From: Luteimonas sp. MC1572
Lineage (GTDB): Bacteria > Pseudomonadota > Gammaproteobacteria > Xanthomonadales > Xanthomonadaceae
Direction: 5' to 3'
NCBI RefSeq assembly: GCF_016615815.1
Contig: NZ_CP067112.1
Coordinates: forward strand, 2,956,717-3,020,716
Length of the DNA: 64,000 nucleotides
In this document: piece after piece, positions 9,105-18,520 of the stretch
Layout: every line of letters starts with the position of its first letter
Numbering within the stretch: position 1 is the stretch's first letter
The notes under the pieces: model-generated
The model's database searches: none
What the model saw: the letters and a program-made list of their open reading frames with translations, nothing else
Told to the model about the DNA's origin: nothing
Made by a program: the position numbers and the translations under genes

Positions 9105-10786
9105 GCCGAGCGGTTCGGATCGATCAGGGGTTCGCTGAGCGTCGACGACCCGGCAACCGCGACCGTGTGCAGCGCGGAGGTCTGGCGTTCGATCATCCGC
9201 CGGACGCGGGGCGCACCGGGCCCCTGGTGCAGGGCACGCAGGTGCTCGGGAATGGTCGCATCGTCGTGGGTCAGGCGGTTGTTGTGGCGGATGTACTCCA
9301 GCCAGGTCGACGTCTCGTAGCGCTCGATCCAGACCTGCGGATCGGCGAGGTCGCGCAGCACCCGCCAGTTGCGCGCGCCGTCGCGGCGGCGGATGCGTCG
9401 CCGCTCCGCCATCGCGCCGAGGAACTCCAGCACGTCCTCTTCGCGGATCACGTACTCGATGGTGATCACCACCGGCCCCGTGCGCGGCTGCACCGGCACC
9501 GCGGTGGCGGGTTCCTGCCAGCGCCGCAGCGGATCGAGGTTGAGTTCCGTGAGTTTCGCCAGTGGCAGCCAGCGGCCCAGCACCGCGCAGGCGATCATCA
9601 CCGCGGCCGCCGCCAGCAGCGCCGTGCGCACGTCATCGTGCTCGGCGATGAAGCCCCACAGCCAGCTGCCGAGCGCCATGCCGCCGAACGCCGCCATCTG
9701 GTACAGCGACAGCGCGCGTGCCACGACCCAGCGCGGCGTGGACAGCTGCACCGTGACGTTGAAGGTCGACAGCACCAGCACCCACGCGGCGCCGCCGAGC
9801 AGCAGCGCCGCCATCGTCAGCGGCAGCCGGGTGCTCAGCGCGGCGCCGGCCGCGGCGACCGCGAAGGCGACGCAGCCGTAGCGGACCAGTCCCTCCGTGG
9901 ACAGCAGCCGCCGCAGGTGCGCGCTGCCCATCGCACCGGCGACCGCGCCGACGCCGAAGGCACCGAGCAGCAGGCCATAGGTCAGCGGACCGCCCGCGAT
10001 CAGGTCCCTGGCCACCAGCGGCATGAGCGCCATGATCGCGCTCGCGCCGACGCCGAACACGGCGCTGCGGACCAGGATGGTGCGGATGGCGGGTGACATC
10101 AGGACATAGCGGATGCCCGCGGAGATCGCGACGCCCAGGGTTTCCCGCGGCAGCGCCCGTGGCTCCGACGGCGGCCGCCAGCGCGCCAGCACCACGATCA
10201 GGGCGATGTAGCTGACGGCATTCACCGCGAATGCCGCCGCGGCACCGGCCGCGGCGACGATCGCGCCGCCGAGCGCCGGCCCGACGCTGCGCGCGATGTT
10301 GAAGCCCATGCTGTTGATGGCCACCGCGCCGGGCAGTTCCGCGCGCGGCACCATGTCGCCCACCGACGCCTGCCAGGCCGGGGCATTGAATGCAGCCCCG
10401 CAGCCGATGAGGAATGTGAACAGCAGCAGCAGCCACGGAGTGATCAGTCCCGACCAGGTGCACACGGCCAGCGCCACCGACACGAGCAGCATGAACAGCT
10501 GGGCGCCCAGCATCATCCTGCGGCGGTCGAAACTGTCCGCCATCGCGCCGGCCACCAGCGAGAACAGCATCACCGGCAGCGCGATGGACGCCTGCACCAG
10601 CGCGACCATGTCGGCCGACTGCGCGATCGAGATCATCAGCCACGACGCGCCGACCGACTGGATCATGCCGCCGAAGTTGGAGGACGCACTCGCGAACCAG
10701 ACCTTGCGGAAGATCGGATAGCGCATGGCCGACAGCGCCGACGGGCGCTGCTCTGGAGCTGGCGGAGTCGGGGGAATCTGCGCCAT
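9101..10786 (-). CDS. MFS transporter with soluble C-terminal domain
   Basis: Residues 1 to about 415 form a twelve-helix MFS carrier of the EntS-like (MFS_3) type, beginning with the conserved YPIFRKVWFAS block and carrying DSFDRRRMM in the loop between helices 2 and 3. After about residue 440 comes a soluble domain of roughly 100 residues (VVITIEYVIREEDVLEFLGAM, then WIERYETSTWLEYIRHNNR). It resembles the dimeric alpha/beta barrel domain of antibiotic-biosynthesis monooxygenase-like proteins. The family includes exporters of siderophores and drugs; the substrate here is unknown. It converges on comF and lies 15 bp upstream of ubiA in the same direction. Confidence 0.78.
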   Translation of the reverse strand: MAQIPPTPPAPEQRPSALSAMRYPIFRKVWFASASSNFGGMIQSVGASWLMISIAQSADMVALVQASIALPVMLFSLVAGAMADSFDRRRMMLGAQLFMLLVSVALAVCTWSGLITPWLLLLFTFLIGCGAAFNAPAWQASVGDMVPRAELPGAVAINSMGFNIARSVGPALGGAIVAAAGAAAAFAVNAVSYIALIVVLARWRPPSEPRALPRETLGVAISAGIRYVLMSPAIRTILVRSAVFGVGASAIMALMPLVARDLIAGGPLTYGLLLGAFGVGAVAGAMGSAHLRRLLSTEGLVRYGCVAFAVAAAGAALSTRLPLTMAALLLGGAAWVLVLSTFNVTVQLSTPRWVVARALSLYQMAAFGGMALGSWLWGFIAEHDDVRTALLAAAAVMIACAVLGRWLPLAKLTELNLDPLRRWQEPATAVPVQPRTGPVVITIEYVIREEDVLEFLGAMAERRRIRRRDGARNWRVLRDLADPQVWIERYETSTWLEYIRHNNRLTHDDATIPEHLRALHQGPGAPRVRRMIERQTSALHTVAVAGSSTLSEPLIDPNRSA

Positions 10787-10801
10787 CAGGGAACTGGCCG
10801 C

Positions 10802-11713
10802 TCAGCCCGCGCCGCGCATCGCCAGGTCCACCGCGATGCCGGCGAATACCGCCATCCCCACCCAGTGGTTGTGCAGGAAGGCGCGGAAGCAAAGGTCGCG
10901 CTGGCGATGGCGGGCGATCCAGAACTCGTACGCCACCAGCAGCACGCCGACGCCCAGGCCCGCCCAATAGAAGTTGCCCAGGCCGGCCTGCCGCCCGACC
11001 AGGGCCAGCGCCGAGAACGCCAGCGCGTACAGCACGCCCTGCGCCACCAGGTCGAGTTCGCCGAACAGGATCGCGGTCGACTTCGAGCCCACCTTGATGT
11101 CGTCGTCGCGGTCGACCATCGCGTACCAGGTGTCGTACGCGGTGGACCAGAAGATGTTGGCGACGTACAGCACCCAGGCCACCGCCGGCACTTCGCCCTG
11201 CACCGCGGCGAACGCCATCGGGATGCCCCAGCCGAAGGCCATGCCCAGGTACACCTGCGGCAGGTGGGTGTGGCGCTTGAGATACGGATAGGTGGCGGCG
11301 AGGAACAACCCGACCCCGCTGAGCAGGATGGTCAGGCGGTTCATCGTCAGCACCAGCGCGAACGCGATGAGCATCAGCACCACGAACAGCGCCAGGGCTT
11401 CGCGCCCCGACACCGCGCCCGTCGCCAGCGGCCGCTCGCGGGTGCGCTCGACATGCGGGTCCAGCCAGCGGTCGGCGTAGTCGTTGACCACGCAGCCGGC
11501 CGCGCGCGTCAGCCACACGCCGGCGCTGAACACGAACAGGGTCCACAGCGGCGGCACGCCTTCGGCGGCGATCCACAGCGCCCACCAGGTCGGCCACAGC
11601 AGCAGCAGCCAGCCGATCGGCCGGTCGGCGCGCATCAGGCGCCAGTACAGACCCAGGCGCGCGCGCCAGTCCGGCGTGGTGGCGGGTGGCGACTCGAAAC
11701 GTTCGTAGGACAT
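10802..11713 (-). CDS. ubiA: 4-hydroxybenzoate octaprenyltransferase
   Basis: UbiA is the membrane prenyltransferase that attaches the polyprenyl tail to 4-hydroxybenzoate in ubiquinone synthesis. Both Asp-rich motifs are present: [15 protein letters not shown] near residue 77 and [13 protein letters not shown] near 200, with the tail-end [19 protein letters not shown] block typical of proteobacterial UbiA. About eight membrane helices are visible. The ATG at 11713 gives 303 residues; an ATG three codons upstream (11722) is equally possible, since neither has a clear ribosome-binding site. The tRNA-Arg gene lies 114 bp away on the opposite strand. Confidence 0.95.
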   Translation of the reverse strand: MSYERFESPPATTPDWRARLGLYWRLMRADRPIGWLLLLWPTWWALWIAAEGVPPLWTLFVFSAGVWLTRAAGCVVNDYADRWLDPHVERTRERPLATGAVSGREALALFVVLMLIAFALVLTMNRLTILLSGVGLFLAATYPYLKRHTHLPQVYLGMAFGWGIPMAFAAVQGEVPAVAWVLYVANIFWSTAYDTWYAMVDRDDDIKVGSKSTAILFGELDLVAQGVLYALAFSALALVGRQAGLGNFYWAGLGVGVLLVAYEFWIARHRQRDLCFRAFLHNHWVGMAVFAGIAVDLAMRGAG

Positions 11714-11826
11714 GGCGAGCATGGTACCGCCGGGCTGCTGCAGCCACCGCGCAGGCGTCGGCAACAGCGCATCCCGCGGCGCGGCGCTCGCTTCATCCGG
11801 CGGGATAGTGGAAAATGCCGCCCTGC

Positions 11827-11903
11827 GCGCCTGTAGCTCAGCCGGATAGAGTAGTGGCTTCCGAAGCCATTGGTCGGGGGTTCGAATCCCTCCAGGCGCA
11901 CCA
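11827..11903 (+). tRNA. tRNA-Arg (anticodon CCG)
   Basis: A 77-nt cloverleaf with a seven-pair acceptor stem (GCGCCTG with CAGGCGC), discriminator A and encoded CCA at 11901-11903. The anticodon loop TTCCGAA gives anticodon CCG for arginine. The T arm carries the normal GGTTCGAATCC core. Confidence 0.95.
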
Positions 11904-11953
11904 ATCGCACCGATCGCACCGACTGGCGGCCCTCGCGTCGCCGTCGATCGTCT

Positions 11954-12223
11954 GTCCGGCGACAGCGTGCCGATCTCGGAGATCCGCTTCGCCAGGTCGG
12001 TCCGGTACCCGTTCCAGTCGCGGTGCGCGGCTACGCCACCCTGAGCAACGCCGGAGCGCAGACCAACCAACTGGGCATCACGGTGCACGTGGATGCCGCG
12101 CTCAAGCGCGGTGCAAGCCGCGAGGAGATCGCGGAGGCGCTGGCCGTGGCGGTCGCATTGAACGCCGGGGCCGCGCTGGTGTACTCGGCGCGCGTCATGG
12201 ACGCCGTCGACGCACACGGCTGA
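11954..12223 (+). pseudogene. Rearranged remnant of an AhpD/carboxymuconolactone decarboxylase-family gene
   Basis: The + strand from 12023 encodes [18 protein letters not shown] and, after it, [20 protein letters not shown] and a VYSARVMDA tail, which is the C-terminal half of an AhpD-like protein. The expected N-terminal part ([20 protein letters not shown]) is also present but on the - strand, at 11954-12022. Turning that 69-bp piece around puts it exactly in frame before VRGY. Between QLG and ITVH about twenty residues are missing, including the CxxC pair that is catalytic in AhpD. No start codon is left. The gene is therefore broken by a micro-inversion and an in-frame deletion. The family reading comes from recalled sequence patterns, not a search. 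Confidence 0.75.
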
Positions 12224-12266
12224 GGCGGTCCGCGCGCCGGGCATGGCCGGCGCGCGGGGACGCGCG

Positions 12267-13802
12267 TCAGAAGCGGTACTGCGCCCACATGCCGTAGTAC
12301 TGGCCGCTTTCGCCGCCCGCGGCCTCGAGCGCACGCCCGGCCTCGATGTGCGACAGGAACACGTTGAGGTTGAGGTTGCGGTTGACCTGCCAGTTGGCCT
12401 GCGCCTCGTAGCTGGTCGCCACATGGCGGTCACGGGTGGGCACCGCGGCCAGCGGCCGGCCGGTGCCGCCGTAGTAGATGTCGTCGTTGGTGTTCTCGCG
12501 CCACATCGCGTTGAAGCCGAGGCTTGCGCGCACGCGGTCCGTGAACGCCCAGGTCACGGTGGGATGCACGTTGACCAGGTTCATGAACACGAACAGGCCG
12601 GCATCGGTATGCAGCGCGGTGCGCGGGAACGGCGCCTCGAAGGTGCCGAGGTCGCCCTGGCCGCGGTCGTCGTCGCCGCTGAAGGCGTTGACGCGCACGC
12701 CCAGGCGCGGCGCGAAGCGCGCATCGGTGAAGGTGTAGCCGCCGTTGGAGATGAAGCCCCAGGCGCGGATGTCCTCGCCGGCGAAGCTGCCGGCCTGCAG
12801 CACGCCTTCGACGTCGTAGTCCCAGCGGCCGGGGCGTCCGAAGGCGCGCACGCCGACGCTGTGGCGGCGCTGCGGGCCCACCAAGCCGCCCGGGAACGCG
12901 ACCCGTTCGTGGCCGACGTTGTACCAGTAGGCGTCCACGCCGCTGCCCTTGCCGGTCGGGTGGCTGAAGTACACGCCGCTGAAGCTGCGGCCGTTGTCCG
13001 GGCCGTTGTCGAAGCTGCCGCGCGCGATCGCCACCGGGCGGGTCGCGAACACGTCGAGCTTGTTGCCCGCCTTGGTGGCCAGCATCACGCGCAGGCCGTC
13101 ATAGGTGTAGCGCAGCGCGGTGCCGTCGCGGGTGCCGACCATGATCCCGTTGCCGAGCGGCATCTGGAAGCGGCCCGGGCGGAAGGTGATGCGGTGGCCG
13201 TCGCCGATGCCGAAGCTGGCATCGACGAACGCCTGCTGGATGTCGAGGCCGTCGAAGTTGTTCGGCGTCGGGAACTCGGCGTCGTGCTCCCAGCTCTCGC
13301 CGAGCTCGAGGAACGCGCGGAAGTCCGGCCCCAGGTGCAGGTCGCCGTAGATGCGCGTGCGGCGCTGGTGCGAGTCGTTCTTGTCGTTGGGCGCGATGCC
13401 GTTGGTGACGTGCTCCCAGTACTGCCCGTAGTAGCGGAACTCGCCGCCAATGGTGAGGAACTTCTGCGGGTCGCGATCGCTGACCGGGATGTACGACAGC
13501 TTTTCCCAGGCGGCGCCGGTGCGCTTGGCCGGGTCGGCCAGGAACGCGTAGTTGTTGGCCCAGGGGATCATGTGCACGTTGGGTGCGCGGAACGGCGGAG
13601 CGGGTGCGGCCGGCGCCGGGGGCGGCGGCTCGGGCGCCACGGCCTGCGCTTCGACCTGGTCGGCTTCGACCGGCGCATCCGCGACCGGTTCGGAGGCGAT
13701 CACCGGCGCGGCGAACAGCGCCAGCAGCAGTGCTGCGGCGAGCGGATGGCGGGCGGCACGCGTCCGTGCGTGGAAGTGCTTCGTTTGCGGATCACTGGAC
13801 AT
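12267..13802 (-). CDS. Outer-membrane porin-like protein of the alginate-export family
   Basis: The 511-residue protein starts with a signal peptide (a basic stretch, then [17 protein letters not shown]), followed by a Pro/Ala linker. The rest looks like a beta-barrel: alternating segments such as [20 protein letters not shown] and [20 protein letters not shown], ending in aromatic F (GMWAQYRF), as outer-membrane proteins do. This pattern is that of the alginate-export domain family. A GAGGGG ribosome-binding site precedes the ATG at 13802. It is the last gene of the aromatic cluster, 122 bp after the aldolase, so a role in uptake of the aromatic acid across the outer membrane is inferred from position only. 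Confidence 0.75.
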   Translation of the reverse strand: MSSDPQTKHFHARTRAARHPLAAALLLALFAAPVIASEPVADAPVEADQVEAQAVAPEPPPPAPAAPAPPFRAPNVHMIPWANNYAFLADPAKRTGAAWEKLSYIPVSDRDPQKFLTIGGEFRYYGQYWEHVTNGIAPNDKNDSHQRRTRIYGDLHLGPDFRAFLELGESWEHDAEFPTPNNFDGLDIQQAFVDASFGIGDGHRITFRPGRFQMPLGNGIMVGTRDGTALRYTYDGLRVMLATKAGNKLDVFATRPVAIARGSFDNGPDNGRSFSGVYFSHPTGKGSGVDAYWYNVGHERVAFPGGLVGPQRRHSVGVRAFGRPGRWDYDVEGVLQAGSFAGEDIRAWGFISNGGYTFTDARFAPRLGVRVNAFSGDDDRGQGDLGTFEAPFPRTALHTDAGLFVFMNLVNVHPTVTWAFTDRVRASLGFNAMWRENTNDDIYYGGTGRPLAAVPTRDRHVATSYEAQANWQVNRNLNLNVFLSHIEAGRALEAAGGESGQYYGMWAQYRF

Positions 13803-13924
13803 GGCGAACCCCTCGGGCCCCTGGCAGGGGTCCGTTGTTGTGGTGGGTGGAAGGGCGCACCGCGCGTGGGGGAGGCGGCGTTCGGGTGGAGCCGGGTGGT
13901 CGGTTTGCGGCGGGCCCGTGTCGG

Positions 13925-15004
13925 TCAGGCCTCCGCGGGCGCGGCGTCGCGTGCGCGCACCAGGTCGAGCGCCACGTCGACGATCATGTCTTCCTGGCCA
14001 CCGACCATGCGCCGCTTGCCCAGCTCGACCAGGATGTTGAAGGCGTCCAGGCCGTAGCGCGCGGCGGCGGTTTCGGCATGGCGCAGGAAGCTCGAGTACA
14101 CGCCGGCGTAGCCGAGCGCGAGGGTCTCGCGGTCCACGCGCACCGGACGCTCCTGCAGCGGGCGCACTATGTCCTCGGCGGCATCGATCAGCGCGCGCAC
14201 GTCGCAGCCGTGGTCCAGGCCGAGGCGATCCGCCGCGGCGATGAACACCTCCAGCGGCGCATTGCCGGCGCCGGCGCCCATGCCGGTGAGGCTGGCGTCG
14301 ACCCGGTCGCAGCCATGCTCCAGCGCGACCAGCGAGTTGGCCACGCCCAGCGACAGGTTGTGGTGCGCGTGCATGCCGGTCTGGGTGGCCGGATCGAGCA
14401 CGTCCTTGAACGCCTTGAAGCGGTCGGCGATGTCGTACATGTTCATCGCGCCGCCGGAATCGACCACGTACACGCACTGCGCGCCGTACGACTCCATCAA
14501 CTTCGCCTGCGCGGCCAGCGCCGCCGGCGCCGACATGTGGCTCATCATCAGGAAGCCGACGGTGTCCATGCCCAGCTTGCGCGCGTGCTCGATGTGCTGG
14601 CGCGAGACATCGGCCTCGGTGCAGTGGGTGGCCACGCGCACCACGCTGGCGCCGGCGCCATGCGCGGCCTCGAGGTCGTGCACGGTGCCGATGCCGGGCA
14701 GCAGCAGGGTGGCGATGCGCGCGCGCTTGACCACCGATGCCGCGCGTTCGATCCAGGCGAGGTCGGTGTGCGCGCCGAAGCCGTAGTTGAAGCTGGAGCC
14801 GCGCAGGCCGTCGCCGTGCGCCACCTCGATGCTGTCGACGCCGGCGCCGTCCAGCGCGCGTGCGATGCGCTCGACGTCATCCAGGCTGTACTGGTGGCGG
14901 ATGGCATGCATGCCGTCACGCAGGGTGACGTCGGAGACATGGATGGCGCGGGCGGCATCGAACGGCCGCGGCGTGATGCCGGTGGCGGCGGTCTGGTCGC
15001 TCAT
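13925..15004 (-). CDS. 4-hydroxy-2-oxovalerate aldolase
   Basis: This enzyme (BphI/DmpG/CmtG type, 359 residues) splits 4-hydroxy-2-oxovalerate into pyruvate and acetaldehyde. Visible features are the HMGL-like TIM-barrel start [16 protein letters not shown], with the metal-binding Asp and catalytic His, the [11 protein letters not shown] motif supplying the two other metal-binding histidines, and a C-terminal helical part that in relatives contacts the dehydrogenase. The ATG overlaps the stop of the acetaldehyde dehydrogenase gene (ATGA), fitting the known channelling complex of the two enzymes. Confidence 0.94.
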   Translation of the reverse strand: MSDQTAATGITPRPFDAARAIHVSDVTLRDGMHAIRHQYSLDDVERIARALDGAGVDSIEVAHGDGLRGSSFNYGFGAHTDLAWIERAASVVKRARIATLLLPGIGTVHDLEAAHGAGASVVRVATHCTEADVSRQHIEHARKLGMDTVGFLMMSHMSAPAALAAQAKLMESYGAQCVYVVDSGGAMNMYDIADRFKAFKDVLDPATQTGMHAHHNLSLGVANSLVALEHGCDRVDASLTGMGAGAGNAPLEVFIAAADRLGLDHGCDVRALIDAAEDIVRPLQERPVRVDRETLALGYAGVYSSFLRHAETAAARYGLDAFNILVELGKRRMVGGQEDMIVDVALDLVRARDAAPAEA

Positions 15005-15963
15005 GCGGGTTCTCCTTCCACGACGCGTGCGGCCGCGGCGATGCGCTCGGCCGTGGCCAGCGCGGCGCTGGTCATGATGTCGAGGTTGCCGGCGTAGCTC
15101 GGCAGGTAGTGGCCGGCGCCCTCGACCTCGAGGAACACCGAGACCTTGAGCCGCGGCGCGATGTCGGCCGTGGCGTCTTCTTCCGGCATGCGGCCGTCCA
15201 AGGCGTCGAACTGCACCTCCTGCTTGAGGCGGTAGCCGGGCACGTAGCGCTGCACTTCGGCGGCCATCGACGCCACCGATGCCGCGATCGCGGCGCGGTC
15301 GGCGTCGCCTGCGACCAGGCAGTAGACGGTGTCGCGCATGATCAGCGGCGGCTCGGCCGGATTGAGCACGATGATCGCCTTGCCGCGCGCCGCACCGCCC
15401 ACTTCGACGATCGCGCGCGAGGTGGTCTCGGTGAACTCGTCGATGTTGGCGCGCGTGCCGGGCCCGGCCGAGCGGCTGGAGATCGAGGCGACGATCTCGG
15501 CGTAGGCCACCGGCGCCACGCGCGCCACCGCATGCACCATCGGGATGGTCGCCTGGCCGCCGCAGGTGACCATGTTGAGGTTCGGTGCATCGAGGTGCTG
15601 GTCGAGGTTGACCGGCGGCACCACGAACGGGCCGATCGCCGCCGGCGTCAGGTCGATCACGCGCACCCCGTGCGGGCGCAGCAGCGCGTCATGGCGCGCA
15701 TGCGCGCCGGCGCTGGTGGCGTCGAACACGAAGCGGATGTCGGCGAAGCGCGGATGCGCCAGCAGGCCGTCGATGCCGTCGGCCACCACGTCCACGCCCA
15801 TGCCCGCGGCGCGCTTGAGGCCGTCCGACGCCGGGTCGATGCCGACCATCACGCCCATGCGCAGGTGCCGTGCGTTGCGCAGGATCTTGACCATCAGGTC
15901 GGTGCCGATGTTGCCCGAGCCGATGATTGCGACCGCGGCGCGGTCGTCGTGGATGTCGCCCAT
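15001..15963 (-). CDS. Acetaldehyde dehydrogenase (acetylating)
   Basis: A 320-residue enzyme of the BphJ/DmpF/CmtH type that oxidises acetaldehyde with NAD+ and CoA to acetyl-CoA. The Rossmann start [18 protein letters not shown] binds NAD+, and [17 protein letters not shown] carries the catalytic cysteine. [17 protein letters not shown] and the [12 protein letters not shown] block are typical of the family. It overlaps the downstream aldolase gene and begins 10 bp after the hydratase. Together they form the final HFG-type block of a meta-cleavage pathway. Confidence 0.95.
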   Translation of the reverse strand: MGDIHDDRAAVAIIGSGNIGTDLMVKILRNARHLRMGVMVGIDPASDGLKRAAGMGVDVVADGIDGLLAHPRFADIRFVFDATSAGAHARHDALLRPHGVRVIDLTPAAIGPFVVPPVNLDQHLDAPNLNMVTCGGQATIPMVHAVARVAPVAYAEIVASISSRSAGPGTRANIDEFTETTSRAIVEVGGAARGKAIIVLNPAEPPLIMRDTVYCLVAGDADRAAIAASVASMAAEVQRYVPGYRLKQEVQFDALDGRMPEEDATADIAPRLKVSVFLEVEGAGHYLPSYAGNLDIMTSAALATAERIAAAARVVEGEPA

Positions 15964-15973
15964 TTCGGAATCC

Positions 15974-16765
15974 TCAGGAAAAAATTGCGCGCACCGGCGC
16001 GAAGCCGTCGATGTGCGCGGTCAGCGTGTCGCCTGGCTGCACGGCCACCATCGGCCCGAGCGCGCCGGTGAGCACCACGTCGCCGGCGCGCAGCGGCGTG
16101 CCGGTGCGCACCAGGGTGTCGGCCAGCCAACGGGCGGCGTTGAGCGGGTTGCCCAGGCAGGCCGCGCCGACGCCTTCCGACACGACATCGGCGCCGCGCC
16201 GCATGCGCATCGCCGCGCCGGCGAGATCCAGCTTGCGCAGCGGCACCGGCTGGGTGCCGAGCACGAACAGGCCGGACGAAGCGTTGTCGGCCACGGTGTC
16301 TTCGAAACGGATGTCCCAGCCGGCGATGCGGCTGGCCACCACCTCGATCGCCGCCAGCGCGTAGCCGGTGGCGCCGATGATGTCGGCCACGGTGTGGCGC
16401 TCGTGCACCAGGTCGCGCTCAAGCACCAGCGCGATCTCGGCCTCGGCCTTCGGCTGCAGCAGCGTGGCGGTGTCGATCGCTTCGCCGTCCACCACCGCCA
16501 TGTCGTCGAGCAGGGTGCCGAAGTCGGGGCGGTCGACGCCGAGCTGGCGCTGCACCGCCGGCGAGGTCAGGCCGATCTTGCGACCAACCACGCGCCGGCC
16601 GGCCGCCAGCTGGCGCGCGATGTTGACCTGCTGCACGGCGTAGGCGCCGGCAGCGACCGCCGCCGCGTCGCCTTCGAACTGGTCGCGCACCGGCGCGCAC
16701 GGCGTGCGTGCCTGCTGCGCCTGCCAGAGGCGGTCGGCAATCGCCTGGACGCGGGCGTCGCTCAT
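15974..16765 (-). CDS. 2-keto-4-pentenoate hydratase
   Basis: The 263-residue enzyme hydrates 2-hydroxypenta-2,4-dienoate to 4-hydroxy-2-oxovalerate. It has the fumarylacetoacetase-like fold of MhpD/DmpE/Cmt[18 protein letters not shown] near residue 65, [15 protein letters not shown] with the metal-binding Glu pair, and the [14 protein letters not shown] block near the C-terminus. The frame is open further upstream, but the ATG at 16765 overlaps the stop of the alpha/beta hydrolase (ATGA) and gives the normal length. Confidence 0.93.
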   Translation of the reverse strand: MSDARVQAIADRLWQAQQARTPCAPVRDQFEGDAAAVAAGAYAVQQVNIARQLAAGRRVVGRKIGLTSPAVQRQLGVDRPDFGTLLDDMAVVDGEAIDTATLLQPKAEAEIALVLERDLVHERHTVADIIGATGYALAAIEVVASRIAGWDIRFEDTVADNASSGLFVLGTQPVPLRKLDLAGAAMRMRRGADVVSEGVGAACLGNPLNAARWLADTLVRTGTPLRAGDVVLTGALGPMVAVQPGDTLTAHIDGFAPVRAIFS

Positions 16766-17631
16766 CCTTCGACGCGCCCGGTCTTGAAGAAGTTGGTGGC
16801 CAGCGTGTTGAACTCGTCGATGGCTTCGTACTGCGGCCAGTGCGCGGCGTCGCCCCGCATCATGTACAGCGTGCTGCCCGGCACCCGTGCCTGCGCGGCC
16901 TCGACCGACGGCGTGTCGTGGATCGGATTGTCGCGGGTCCACAGGAACAGCGTGCCCTCGGGCAGCTTGTCCAGCGGGATCAGGTAGTCGTCGTGGTTCT
17001 CGATGATGCGGTTGAGCAGCGGCAGCACCTTGCGGCTCTCGGGCCGCAGGTAGATGCCCAGGCGCAGGTCGACCAGCTCGGCGTCCACGAGGTGCCGGTT
17101 GTTCTCGTGCATCAGCCAGTGCATGCGCGCCTGCACCGACTCGTAGCTCGGCGTGTTGTCGATGTTGCGCTTGTTGAGGCCGATGAAGGTCGCCAGGTCC
17201 TGGCGGCCCTTGTCGGTGACGATCGGAATGCCGCCGGCGGTGTTGAGCATCAGCCGGCCGACGCGCTCGGGGTGGTTCGCGGCGAAGTGCCCGGACACCC
17301 AGCCGCCCAGCGATTCGCCGGACAGGTGCGCCTTGTCGATGCCCATCGCATCCATCAGCTCGCCGAGCTGCTCGGCCAGCATCATCGGCGTGTACTCGCG
17401 CTCGGGCTTGCTCGAGAGGCCGTGGCCGACGTAGTCGAAGGCGACCACGTGGAAGTCCTTCGACAGCGGCACGATGTTCTTGGCGTAGGCCTCCAGATGG
17501 CCGTTCAGGCCGTGCTGGAAGATGATCGTGTCGCCGTTGCCCTTGCCGGCTTCGGCGACGCGGATGGTGCCGAAGTTCTTCGTGGTGACGTAGCGGATTT
17601 CAGTACCGAGCAGATCGAGCCAGAGACTCAT
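16762..17631 (-). CDS. Meta-cleavage product alpha/beta hydrolase (CmtE-like)
   Basis: This 289-residue alpha/beta hydrolase should cut the carbon-carbon bond of the ring-fission product after decarboxylation, releasing an acid and 2-hydroxypenta-2,4-dienoate. The oxyanion motif [15 protein letters not shown], the nucleophile elbow SGESLGG (Ser107), acid Asp234 in WTRDNPIHD and His264 in DAAHWPQYE form the catalytic set expected for 2-hydroxymuconate-semialdehyde/HOHD-type hydrolases. I chose the ATG at 17631, which has GGAG eight bases upstream. In a p-cumate route the released acid would be isobutyrate. The gene follows the TetR regulator after 103 bp and overlaps the hydratase. Confidence 0.9.
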   Translation of the reverse strand: MSLWLDLLGTEIRYVTTKNFGTIRVAEAGKGNGDTIIFQHGLNGHLEAYAKNIVPLSKDFHVVAFDYVGHGLSSKPEREYTPMMLAEQLGELMDAMGIDKAHLSGESLGGWVSGHFAANHPERVGRLMLNTAGGIPIVTDKGRQDLATFIGLNKRNIDNTPSYESVQARMHWLMHENNRHLVDAELVDLRLGIYLRPESRKVLPLLNRIIENHDDYLIPLDKLPEGTLFLWTRDNPIHDTPSVEAAQARVPGSTLYMMRGDAAHWPQYEAIDEFNTLATNFFKTGRVEG

Positions 17632-17734
17632 GGGGTTCTCCAATGGGGAATGACGGGCAGGCGCCGCCCGCCCGCGCGGAAGCGCAGGGGCATGGCGTTG
17701 CGGGAACGGGTGGGCGCCGTGCCGGCGCCGCGGC

Positions 17735-18406
17735 TCAGGCCGGGATGGCGGTCTTGCCGAGCTGTGCTTCGATCAGGCCGCGGGCGAGCTTCGCCCAGGC
17801 GCTGGTCGAATAGCGGGAGTACTGCGGCTCGTTGCGCATCAAGCGCCGGATCACGATGCCGCGGTAGATGTTCTGGGTGAGGTAGAGGACGGTCCGCGCG
17901 GTGTCCTCGGGCAGACCCGATTCGCACAGCACCCGGAACCATTCGCCCTCGATCGGCAGGCGGAACCTGCGCGAGATCAGCTGCACCTGCTTGCGCAGCT
18001 CCGGCTCGTGGTCGCCGAGCCCCATCATGGTGATCGAGATGGCGAAGTTCGCGCCGAAGTAGAACTTCTCCGAGTCCTTGATCAGCGCCGCGAACACGTC
18101 GCTGCCCGGCTTGACCGAGGCGATCAACCGCGTGCTGGTGGCATGCGACTCTTCGTACGCGCGTCGCACCGCCGCGATCACCAGGCTCTGCTTGGTCGGG
18201 AAGTGATGGGTCTGCGCGCCTTTCGAGACCTGGGCCGCGGTCGCGACCTCGTTGACCCGGAAGCCGGCATAGCCCTTGGTGGTCAGCTCGCTCACCGCCG
18301 CCGCCAGAATGCGGTTTCGGGTTTCCTCGCGCCGTTCCGCCTGCGTCCTGCGCGGCGGCGCCTTGATCCTGGGCTTGGCGCCATCCGGCACCGTTGTCTT
18401 GGGCAT
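17735..18406 (-). CDS. TetR-family regulator, CymR-like
   Basis: A 223-residue TetR repressor. The N-terminal DNA-binding domain includes RRTQAERREETRNRILAAAV, a GYAGFRVNEVATAA segment and SKGAQTHHFPTK. These closely resemble the start of CymR, the p-cumate-responsive repressor of Pseudomonas putida, as I recall it. The C-terminal part, the likely effector pocket, is less conserved. The ATG at 18406 was chosen because the extension upstream (to 18445) has no ribosome-binding site. It is the likely binder of the two operator-like sites at 24506 and 29010. It sits inside the cluster between the decarboxylase and hydrolase genes, with gaps of about 100 bp on both sides, so it may have its own promoter. 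Confidence 0.85.
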   Translation of the reverse strand: MPKTTVPDGAKPRIKAPPRRTQAERREETRNRILAAAVSELTTKGYAGFRVNEVATAAQVSKGAQTHHFPTKQSLVIAAVRRAYEESHATSTRLIASVKPGSDVFAALIKDSEKFYFGANFAISITMMGLGDHEPELRKQVQLISRRFRLPIEGEWFRVLCESGLPEDTARTVLYLTQNIYRGIVIRRLMRNEPQYSRYSTSAWAKLARGLIEAQLGKTAIPA

Positions 18407-18520
18407 TGCGTCCTGCCTGCACACGAAAGAGCGTGATCGCCGCAACCGTACCGCGCGCCGGGTCGCGGCGGCAATGACGGGGCGACGCGGAGCGCGCGGC
18501 GTTCGCGGCCCGGGCCTGGC

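Noticed and set aside
11815-12297. A 160-residue open frame starting just before the tRNA-Arg and running past the AhpD remnant
   Set aside because: Its first part is a translation of the tRNA itself, a well-known source of false proteins, and the rest reads the remnant in the wrong frame.
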